Assembly: GCA_013397695.1 (NCBI GenBank)
Contig: VYZI01000204.1
Span: forward strand, 721,917 to 785,916
Origin: Centropus unirufus
Taxonomy: Eukaryota > Chordata > Aves > Cuculiformes > Centropidae
Direction of reading: 5' to 3'
DNA length: 64,000 nucleotides
Translations under genes and position numbers: made by a program
In this document: in pieces, positions 28,301 to 40,300 of the stretch
Numbering within the stretch: the first letter of the stretch is position 1
Layout of the letters: the number at the start of each line of letters is the position of its first letter
The notes under the pieces: model-generated
Database searches by the model: none
What the model was told of the DNA's origin: nothing
Seen by the model: only the letters and a program-made list of their open reading frames with translations

Positions 28301-31300
28301 AGACAGTAGTGTTTGTGTACTAGAAAAGGTACTGCACACACCAGAAAGTGGACATGGGGTACAGACTACACAATACAAGTGACGATTCCCTCTCTGGAAA
28401 GATCTGAAGTGGTCAGGAAAACCTTTCACAGAATACTAGAACTGCTAGAAACCCTGCTATACTGAAAGCAGATCAAAGAAAGAGCAAACTATCAAGCAAG
28501 AAGCACTGGACCCAGAAGTGCACTTTCCCCAGTATATTTAACATCAGGATATTGGCAGAAATATCTGGTGCTTCCTAAATGAAAAGTACTTTGTGAGAAG
28601 AGATGTCATTTGAACCCATCTGTTAGACCTCCGTGACAATGGAAAACCTCCCTGGTTTGGTTTTGTGTATATGCTGGAAATTATGTTCTTTATGAAGATC
28701 CACACAGTGCAATCTGTTCTGAACCATTTGGCATCCTTATGTCCGAGACTTGTGGAAAATCATTGTTTCACAAACCAAAGAGTCTTTCTAAACACTGACA
28801 CCCCAATTCTAGCATCAAGACAAAGCACACAATCACCAATTCCGAGAGGCAGCAGACCTGGCGCTGGCAGAGCGTCTATAAATTATGAGCAGTATCACAG
28901 TCGTACCTCGATTTGATGAAGTGATTTGAAAATTGACAGATCAAAAGGCAACAGACGCTCCTGAATGTTACTGGTTCCAAAAGGCCCCCCAGTTCCAGTC
29001 ACCTAGTAATCAACATTGGAAAGTTAGCACATACAATTCAACTTGTCCCCATTTCAGATAGCCTTATCGCAGGCAACAGCACAAATTGTAGCTTGGAAAG
29101 ACAGGCAAAATTCCAACCTATTTTTCAAGAATGAAACTTGCAGATTAGTTCTTCAGGGAGAAAAAGCCAGTTGCTGCAAAGTGCCCTGAACCTGAACTGC
29201 CACCTGGTGCTTGTCTGATATGCAGCACGCAGGGCATGCAAAAAAAGATACCACAGGCAAGACGGACCAAGGCTTCATTCTCAGGTGACCAAAGCAAAGC
29301 TGCATTCACTAGAAACAACTTCCTTGAACATCTGGATCCTCCTAGATGGAACTGTCCTTGATTCCACTACAAGCAATGAAGTTCAAGGCATCTACAAGGA
29401 GGACATGTACATCTACGCATCTAATATTTCCAGGAGGACACCAGATTCTGGCCTCAGGGTATATTGGTAGCATAAAAGAGGTGGTTTCATCTCTGTTTGC
29501 TGTGAATGTAACTTTGTGACAAATATCTAACGTTTTTGTTTGGTCTTACAGGCTCAGAAGGTGCCCACTCACAAATTCTGAAGATGGGCCTTTTTCTAAA
29601 CAATTCACTCTTCTCCAGCCAGAGAATCCTCTGTTCAGAGGTTTCAGTACTCAGAAGATGGCAAAGGCAACCGAAGATCCACAGGAACATCAGTACAGCT
29701 ATGGATTTGCTTTCCCAGCATCAAGTCCTCCAGTGACACTTCCCCTGATCAACTACTTTATTTCCCCTTTGAACACATCAAGAGGAAGCTCTTCATGTAC
29801 TACAGGGGCTAAAGAGTTTGAGCTGTAGCAAGCAGTGTCAAAATGACTCAGGAAAAGCCTTAACAATTCACTTATTCGATAGAAAAACCCAAAATAGCTC
29901 CACACTAAAGTCATCTGTTCTGAGGCCCTTTTACATTTATTCTGAAATGGTATTTTTACCTAGAAATTAGGGCCACCTCATCTATGAAACTGAAGAGTTT
30001 GTTAGGACAGGTTTTTCTTTTAACTTTTATATGTAGTCAAACAAAGGTGAGAAAGGGAACAGTATTTATATACACACGCACGTATGCACACATCTACACA
30101 TACACAGGTCCAACCCTAACACCTGCAGACTGGACAGCTGGAGTGACTAATATTTATTTATAAATGACTAATATTTTTCTATTTCCCCATTCCTACCAGC
30201 ACCCAGTAAGACTCTGTGGCCCCATCTCTACATCTCTCTCCTGCAGAGACCACATCACATGACAGAATCAACATCTTTGGTTGAAGAACTTTTTGTGTAT
30301 GGAAGGTTGGAAGAATAGACACCTGCTTAACGTTGACTTCTAAATTCTTACAAGAGTTTGCCATCAGTAAAGTTCTTGTGCATTCAAACTAGACTCCAAA
30401 AGTACACCAAGAATCCATCAGTCTGGTAGGAACATCAATACTCGTGCAGGCGTAGCTCACCTTTAGATACTTGAGTCTACAGGTGAAATCCAGAATATGA
30501 CCTAGATCTGTTTTGGCATCTCCGTTAGCACAGGTTGGCTTCCCCTGTAGCAGCTGCTGAGTGACAGCGTGTAGCTGCAAGGGTCTGATGGTGAAGACCT
30601 CTCCAGCCATTAACAACTGCTCTCCTGAAACAGAATGACGGGCATCAAACAATGCTGCAGTGGTTACGAATGCATAAATGGTACGTGGTAGATTTAATGT
30701 TAGAGATTAGATGTAGTTTACACACCAAGTTCATGAGTAATATACCAATATAATATCCTTTTTTTGCCACTTTGTACTAGAATGGCTGAATTAAGACTAT
30801 TTTTAACACCAGGACAATCTATGCATGCAAATGGGCATTCAGCACGCAAGCCTCAAGTTCCTACTACAACACACATCAAATTTCCTTCAAATAGGACTGA
30901 AATCAAAGTTTTCCAGAGGAAACCGTTCCCAGTTCAGTTCTTAAAAGTTCTTTACCTTTGTGGAAGAGCTCTTCAGCCAATGCAGCTGTGATCCCATTGA
31001 TCTCCTGCAAAGAATAAACCATTATAATCAGGTGTTATTTACAAACACATGGTTCCAATTTCTCAGTTTGCCCAACTCAACCCTTTTTGCAGCAGTGCAG
31101 GACTTAAGACACAAATCTGATCTTACAGATTTCTTGGAAACCTGAAAATACGCCATAAAAACAATACGAAGTTACTTAATGCCCTGATCTTTGTTTCCAA
31201 GCTGACTTAAATAACCAAATTTCGCGTATATCTGAAAAGGATAAAGGCAACCAGAGAAATGATTACCAGCCATCATCAGCCCGAGTGGAAAGAAAGCTCG

Positions 31301-34300
31301 GTTTTGAAGAAGTTTTTACAAGCACAGTAGTGTTCAAGGAACTTCAAGTTCTTCAAATGTTATCATTAAGACTAACCCAATGCACCAAGGGCTCAATGTT
31401 TCCTCCAAATGGCACTACACCGAAAACTTTAGATTCACAGCTCTACAAGGAAGAAGAGGTGTATAAGAGCTAATTAATCTTCTCCACTTCAACTCTATTT
31501 TACCTGTTGCAAAGTAATTCAAAAGCCCCTTTTTCCCATCCTCCATTGTCTCCACCCTCCTGGACCAACCCAGCTGGATGTCCAGAGAAAGGCAATGAAG
31601 CTGGGGAAGGGCCTGGAGAAGAGGAGGCTGAAAGGAGACCTCAACCCTGCCTCCAAGTGCCTGAAAGGAGGGTGTTGGTCTTTCCTCTCAAGTGACAGAC
31701 AACAGAACAAGGGAGAATGGCCTCAAGCTGTGCCAGGGAAGGTTCAGATCAGACATCAGGAAAAAATTCTTCACCAAAAGGGTTCTCAAAGACTGGCAGA
31801 GCTGCCCAAGGAGGTGGTCAAGTCCCCATCCCTTGATATATTTAAGACTGGCAGATGAAGTGCTGTTCAGGGATGTGGTTTAGCAAGGATCTGGTTGGGC
31901 TCCATGATCTCAAAGGTATTTTCCAACCAGGTGATCCTATAATTCTATGACCCAGGTGTGCTCAACTTCCTTTCCAGGCACTGACAGCTCCAGGAAGAAA
32001 AAGCAACACTGAAAGCTCAATGCAGGGATTTGTTCTTTCTAAATCTGGAGGTGCACAAGGATCAAGGTAAGCATCTCCCACCTGGGCACACTTCTCTCCA
32101 CAAAAATCAAGCGCTCCGTGGAAGTTCAGGAATAGTTCTGAGCATTTCCAACTCAAAGGCGCACAAAAAAAAGAACAAAACTATTTGTGCCAGCAAAGCT
32201 TCCCCTAGACACACGCCCCTCATTTTAAGGTAGCTGCAAAGGATGAACAGCTATTATGGATCATCATTAAATGAATATTTGATGAGTTTACTCCGCTGAC
32301 AAATCCCTAATGATTCGTAACAAGGGAACAAATCCACAGGACACCTGCAGCAGACAGCTCAGCTCATTTGATGAGGCAAGCGTTTCAGAAAAGCACACTC
32401 TTGTTATAAATGAAACCCCGGTCAACGAGGGCGAACAAAGCCTCCACACCACAGTTTCGGGAACAACAAGCTAGAAGCCACATTCCAAACAAAATTCAAC
32501 AATTCTGCCTCTCATTTGAATAAGCCAATTACACTCATCTGCCACGCAGAGACTTAATTGACAACTGTAGTCTGTGTCCTTTTCATCATCTGGGACACAG
32601 CAGAAATTTTTCTGCATTTGTAATCGAAGCAAGATCACGACTTGGGCCATGCAGTGACTAGCACGAAAAAAAAAAAGGCAGCACGAAAAAAACAAAAGGC
32701 AAATGTCTTCTTCCTCTCTGAGCTCTACAAGAGAGCCCTGTCAGCTCTGACCACTTGGAGGCCTCAAACCCACAGCAGCCCATTGTTTGCAGGTGTCCGA
32801 GCAGCAGCTTGTGGGTACTCAACTCTTCATCTGCACAAGCTTCTGCCTGTGAGTGAGCAAACCAGACCTTCAGAGACAACAAAGTTTAAGACAAAGCAAC
32901 AGAACAAGCTCCCCATATCGCTGCGGGTGTCCTGTTCAGTGTCTTCATGTTCTACCTTGTCACATCCCACTGCTGCCCTTTGCCACGACATACCTGACTT
33001 TATCCTGTGATAGGGAAAGGCATCAAAGTGGCTTTAAAGTATTTACGGGAAGCATTCCTACTCTATTTAGTTCCATTAACCTGGAAAATGAAACTTAAGA
33101 ACCCCTACTGGAAATATTATAAACAAAAAATATTGTAGCCCTCCTGTACAAACTAATGGGGCAATACTGTGGATTATAATGGCTCAAGCACACACATGGG
33201 CTGCCTGGTTACAGAGGTATTGTAAGAGATCAAAGTTCTGTGGGAAGGTTATTTTCCAGGAGAATTGCTGTGGCAAATGTTTAGCTTTCCTGTTGAACAT
33301 CTAACTTTCTTTTTGTAAATATTTAAAAGTCCTCTGAAGTTCCAAGTAAAGACAATTGAGTTTATGCCTCAAGCCAGATTGCCCTAATGCAAAGAAAGGC
33401 AGAATAAGCAACAATTTTGCTGTCTATACAGAAGTCCAGTATAGAATCAGGGAAATGTTCGTTCAAATAACACTGGTTCTTTGGAAGAGGAAAAAAGGAT
33501 GAATACAGCAAGAGGAAAATAGTCTGAAAACCAAGAGAGGGACTAGAAACAATTTCTACTTGCATCAAAACCTTTGTTGAAGTGGTAGTATTGAAACAGT
33601 AATGAAAGATATCATTTAAGAGATAGGGTAGCCAGAGAACGGAAGAATTATGCAGCTTCCTGGTGATCAGGAAGTTGGCTCCATCTGAACAAATCTGTCC
33701 CCATGTTATCACACATTTTCAATACATTTAAAACCTCCAACCCATTTTAGAGAGCTTCATCATGACAACCCAGTCCTCCTCACTCCAATCTGCCAGGCAA
33801 CAGCAATGCCAGGAACCGAGCCTTCAACGGCTCATCCAAGTCAAACTCTGAAGACTCCACGATAATTACATTCATGCAATACTACTAAAACAGGTCTGTC
33901 TTTGTTTCTAAGGCTTAATTAACACATCTCATGGGCCACTTGTGACACATTTCTGAAGCCTTTATACTAAACCACGAAGGGCCATCTCAGTACGTCCCAC
34001 CCCAAAGCAATTTCTGCTCCTCCTTTCCGTTGAGTTTTCCAGTGCGTTTCCCTCTTTATGAGGTTCATTCTCGCCCTTACAACACGTCACACTGCAAAAA
34101 AAAGTTAATTATACACCAGAGATGAACTAACTGCAATCTGGAGATGAAAGCCCAGCCATTGCTTCTCATTTCAACCCTTTCTTACCGTAAAGTTCTGTCT
34201 GCTGCCTGGAGCTATTTCTCCAGAGACCGCTCCGTCAGTGTCCGTCTCATGGAGAAGCACCGTTTTTCTTCATGTGGGCAACTAGAAACTGTTCCAGTGT

Positions 34301-37300
34301 GAACCACAGCTCTACCCAACAACCACTAAGTAGGAGGGTGTGCGGGGATCGATTATGCAATGTTCCTTGGAGAGCCGGGGCTATTGACTTCAGCCTAACA
34401 ACCAATTCAGCTGCAGATTTATTCACAGCTTCCAACTATCCTGCCAGCATTCATCCTCCCCTCTCCATACTGCTACCTACCCACACTGCCTGCCAGCAGA
34501 GTCTCTACTGCAATAAAAAAGTGATGTCAAAACCTTAAAAATATGCTTTGTTGGTTACATCGTGTGAAACGCTGAAAAAGAGTAGATTTGGCTATTTTGT
34601 GAAGACTCCATACAATTCTCCCCACATCAGAAAACCAGGAAAAGCCACCCCAGCCTCTGTTTATTTGGTGAAAATATAACTTACATATAAATGAAAGTGT
34701 AGGAAGTGTGACAAAACTTTTGGAGCAGTAACGGGGAACTTGAGGAGCAGGGTTTGCAGGTAGACTTCCAGTTCCTTCTGTCTTTTCTCCACCAGGCTTT
34801 TGGAATTTTTCCCAATGATCTTCTTGGGAGGTAACAGATTCTTATCTATTTTCTTTTCTGAAACGAGCTGAAAGACAAAGACCAGAGTTACGACTCAACT
34901 CAGCACCTGAACTTGCACAAAAGATGCAATAAAATACATTAAAGAGCACATTGCCTGATCCTGGTAAGATCCAAAAGTAAAATTACTTCAGTAAATTTAG
35001 CTGTTGACTTAGTCTTGGATTTTTTTTTAAATTTTATAAGAAAACTTTCTTTCTGAAAATACCAATAAGAGCATTTCCTGAGTCGCTCAGTACCACAGGG
35101 CAGAATGTAACTAAGGGGATAAAACAGAACTTGTGCATTTGAGAAAGCAGCCTAGTCTTGAATATAGTGGATTTTCCCTCATTTTCATCTGTTTTTAACG
35201 AGCACCATTGGTTAAAACTCAATGCTATTGTCTAGCATTTTCATCTTCCACTCGTCCCAGAAGAATCTTTGATTCAACCCAGCTTTTGGTTACCAGATCA
35301 GCTAATCAAACATCTCTCTAGGTAAAGAGTTTAATGATTCTAGCCTGAACTCCACTTTTTCTGATAAAAAGTTTCTGTCCGGGATAAAGTCATCCACACC
35401 AACTTCCCCTAGATCAAGAGGGCAGTGTAGTAGGGGCACGTAATATTGTTCACACAAAAAAAGGATGCGGTCTGCAGGTCAGATGGTATCTGGTAAACGT
35501 GCTCCCTCTAAGAGCAGAATTTATGTCCCATTCCACAGAATTACATAAAACATACGGTGCTTTGTCAGCAACCAAGGGCACAGTTGTAATGTCCTCACCT
35601 TTTCATGCAGGTCGTGGAAATCACTGTAACGATGTTTGACTGTCCACTGATGATTGCCAACACTGACCTGAATAATGTACACCTGCAAGGAAGAAATCCA
35701 AGTAAGGGAATGGCAAAATCCATCTTAGAGAAGCTGACTGCAAGGTGTCCTGGTTAATGTAGCACTATAAGGTGATTCTACATTCCTCAAGCATCACAGG
35801 TAACTGAAAGCCAACCCAAACTCCAAGGTAACTTTGGCAATGTAGAATACCTAATCTCACCCACCAGGCTGCTCCAGACAAACATGCCCATGCTTCTTCC
35901 TGTAAAGCAGCTGCTTTTCTTTTTGCACCCAGAGGTTAACAATTAAGTTCTCTATGCTACTTCTTTTTCTGAAGTCTTCTGCTAGCAAAGTCAGTATTTG
36001 ATGTCCATGACATCCTGAGACAGAAGCATTGCTTCTTCAATCTACCAAGCTCCACAATGCGCAGAGGAACTTGGCAACCACCCTGCTGCCAGTTCACAGC
36101 TAAGCAGAAATCTTGAGCTTAACCTCTCAAAACCCTAGACCAATCCCTGTGATGTGAAGCATACAAGACAGCTTCTTGTGTTACAAGACTGCAGAGTTAC
36201 AATTGTACCCAAAGAATCACTGCAATTACCTAAAGCAACCTAGTGTTTCTTTACACAAAGCTAAGTATTTTTAACCATGCATGCGCCAAACAATTAATGA
36301 TTTCCATAGGAGGCGACTGTCCAGATCCAACACAACCAGTTCTGCAGGAAACTCAGTCTACCTTTGGCTGTGCCAGAAGCCAGCCCAAAGAAACTTCAAA
36401 GGTACAAAATAAAACAAAGTAGAAAACAAACAAGGCTCAGCAAAGCCAGTTCTGCAGCTACTCGAAAATAACAAATTAAATAAACTGTGTCATCCAATCC
36501 AGCTCTATTCCTTGGAGAAAACACTAATTCAAAATCAAATTTGAAAGCATTTACAGTTCAGAACTTGCTTACCACCACAGATCACGCAGACCTGACTCAT
36601 CGCTGCTATGAGAGTGAGGCACATCTCGCTGCTAAACCCACTTGAGAAAACAAAAAAGCATCAACAGTTCCAATGTGTTACATAAAGGGTCAGTTTCCAC
36701 TTCCTGCCAGCACGACACAAAACATCAGACAGAATACCACTCGCATTTACAAGATGAGCTGTACCTCATACCTATTACGTTTTTCTAAGCATCTTACCCT
36801 GCCTGGCTGAGCAAAACCCAAGTCCTAGGGAGGACTGAATCAAGGTGTCCAACGCATGCAAGCGACACGTCAGGGTTTGGACGAGAGCTGCAAACACCAT
36901 GAATGCCTACAGAGAACTGCAGCGTCAGTTAAGGCCTGCGTCTGCTTTCCTGTTGTGTTGGGAAATGGGAGACCAGAATTACCCACTATGCAGGTGAACA
37001 AACTAGAACAGGAATAACCTGAACATTCAGAAGTTCTTCATAACCCTGAGGAAAACAAGGAGAGAAAAATAATAAAAAAAACCCCCATCTGACTAAAGTT
37101 AGAACTAAATAAGGGCTCCACTTAGAAGGCATAATAAAAAGATACGCTCTTCTTAAAATCTAACTGCTAAATTATGGCAGATCAAGCAGTAGAGCTAAAT
37201 GCAGCGCAGACAGAGGATACAATGCACAAAACACGGGGTAAATATATAAAGGTTCCTGAAACAGCAAGCACTGACCTCTTCTAGAAACAAAGCACCAAGC

Positions 37301-40300
37301 CAGTTTTGGCAGGAAAGTGCCTGTTAAAGTGGTGTTTACATGCGTGGATGGAACTCCTCAAATGAAGTCTTTAAAAAGCTGTAGCGCTGCCCATGCAGAA
37401 TGCAGCCAGGGCCAGCAAGACGTATACACCCCTCAAGCAGCAAAACCAAGCAGGGGACAGCAACCGACTTCAAACATCCACAGCTTGCCATTATCTTGAA
37501 GGATAAATACAAACGCAACGCGTTCATGTGCTCCACAGACTTGTTTCAATGTGGAAATGAGTCATTTTTAAAACAAAACCAAGCTAAGCTTCTGAAAAAG
37601 TCACATGTGTATGACCTGCAATTAATTCTGAGGGCACTAATATGACAAGGCTGACGGGTAAAGATTCGTCAAGGGCTGGTTGTCAAGCCAAATGCTATTA
37701 CAGCAGGGGCATGCGGAAAGATGATAAAATTCTATCAACACTGCACTGCCTCCCCGACATAAACACACCATGTGAAATTCCCACCCATATTTATGCCACA
37801 CACTGCGTTTCTAGTGAGACAAAACACAAGAAGGTTTGCAGTCATGTTTTCTTCCTACCCAGATCTCTACCAAGCTCTTCCATGTAATACATTTTCTACA
37901 CCTGTCTAAAATACCCATTGTTTTGTCCAAGTTCTTCTTTACGAAGCGCTTAGGACATCTGCAGTGCTGTATATTTTCATGGTTTTCTAGCCAGTTCCTT
38001 CAAACACCCCCCCAGTGAAGCACGCACCACTGAATATCTCCCTAAAAATAGAAAGATATATATATCCCTAAATATATATATATTTATATCCCTAAATATA
38101 TAAAGGCGAAGGGACCTGTAGAGGTCTAGAGCCACGAGCTTTCGCCATTCTGCTGGAAACTGCTGAACCATGTGAAGGTAAGATATTGTTGCACCTGAAT
38201 GACCTGGCAACAAACTATTTTAGCTATGAGTGGATTGAGTCCATGGACTCGATTTAGGCTGGAGAAGAGGAGGCTGGGGGCAACCTTATCGCTGCCTCCA
38301 ACTGCCTGAAAAGAGGTTGTAGAAAGGTGGGTGCTGCCTTTTTGCCCAAGAGACAGGAAATAGGATGAGGGGCAATGGCCTCAAGATGCGCCAGGGGAGG
38401 TTCAGATTGGGCACTCAGAAAAAATTCTTCACTAAAAAAATTATCAAACACTGGGGAAGTGGTTGAGTCCCCATCCCTGGAGGTGTTTAAGACAGGCAGA
38501 TGAAGTGCTCAGGGATATGTTTTAGTCGTGGACAGGTGCGGTTGGACCTGATCTCAAAGGTCTTTTCCAAGACCTTTGGAATTCTATGATTTTATTCTAT
38601 GATTCGGTAATTCTATGATCCACTAAAAATCTTTTTAAGCTGTACAATTTTTAAGCCAGCTGTTAAAGACACAGCAGTGATTCCAGACTGCCTTTTGTTT
38701 ACTTCCTATACACATTACAAACCCCCACCCACCTCGCTTTCCATGGAAAACTTGCATTCCTACAGCCATCCTCACCCAACTTCACAACTTCTGTTAAGAA
38801 AAATACAAGCACCTTCACTTCAGTCAACAGAGCTGCCCCAAGGAAGCCCAGGACACAGGTGTGACCACAACCAGTAGGTCCCAAATTCCGGAGCAGTGAT
38901 GCAACCCCATCTCCTCCTCAAGCAGCTCACACCCATTCAAGGAAGCCACAGCGTTTTCCTTCCATATCAAAGCTAGCATTTATATTAAAACCAGCTGCGA
39001 AAGACAGGAAAAGCAGGAAGGCAATTTTAGGCCAAACAAATGCACAGCAGGAAATAAATGAAGCACTGGCAGCTTTGAGGCCTTCTAGCAACAAGCCAGC
39101 CTTCAGTGAGCATCTGTGCTGTGGGAGCCAGGAGAAATACCCAGTACAAGTGCTCCTATTTTCCCAACACAACAGAAAAAGACATGAACAAGTGCAGTAT
39201 TTTTTCCTGCTGGATTTTGCCTTCCACCCTAACAACTCCAACGAGAATCACATTTTTGAACGAGCCTTCAAGATGACACAGAACTGCGGGCCTCCCTGAT
39301 ATGTTTCACAGGATTTCATCTCCCAACTGTCAAATTGATGTCGTTAAAATGTCTCCTTCGACTGAGACTGTGAGCTCTGAAATAGAGAGTAAAAAAGGAA
39401 GCACACATGCCAAAAGAAAACTGCTTATTTCATAACCAAGGATGTAAACAGGACCACTGCCACCTTGACATGTTAATGGGTAAAGATGCCTTCTTTATGG
39501 ATATTTCCCTTTCTCACCTTATCAGATTCGGCTGACTTTTACACCATCTAATCTCCTCACTCAGACCTTTATCACATCTTTAAGTGCTGCTAATTTAATC
39601 TTGAACACTAAATTCAAATGCGAATTTTCATAGAACATTTCACCTTGTGAATACTTTTGCAAAATATTTGGTTGTGTTTAAAGATTCCAAAGGCTTGGGT
39701 CTTCTCACACAAACTGGCTGCAGGATTGGAATGCTAATAGGTTTAGGAACCTTACACGCAGGTAAGCTTAATGCCACAATTCCTTCAAAAATACAGCAAG
39801 AGAATTGAAGTAGAATCAAGTGTTGGTAAATTTTGCCATTCAAACAACTGACTTAAAGCTCCCCAAGAAAAATGGCAGTAAAGCAGCACAATGTTTTCAG
39901 AACCATAACCATTAAAAAAGAAATCTGACCTTGAAAAAAAAAAATAATCATACAATGGTTTGGGTTGGAAGGGAACTTAAAAGCCCATCCAGTTCCAACC
40001 CCTTTGCCATGGGCAGGGACACCTCCCACTGGATCAGGAGGCTCCAAGCCCCATCCAGCCAGGCCTTGAACACCTCCAGGGATGGCGCAACCACCACTTC
40101 TCTGGGCAACCAGGTCCAGTGCCTCATCACCCTCACAGGAAAATTTCTTCCCAGGATCTCAACCCAATCTCCCCTCTTTCAGCTTCAAATCTTTCCCCCC
40201 CATCCTATCCCTGCACTCCCTGCTATCTGCTGTCCCCAGCTCCCAGAGGACCTCCTCAACACCACCATTCATAGTATTCCCAAAGGCTGGCTCTTCCACA

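Noticed and set aside
30061..30110. Possible CA/TA microsatellite (ACACACGCACGTATGCACAC)
   Set aside because: The dinucleotide pattern is broken within a few units and is not a clean repeat.
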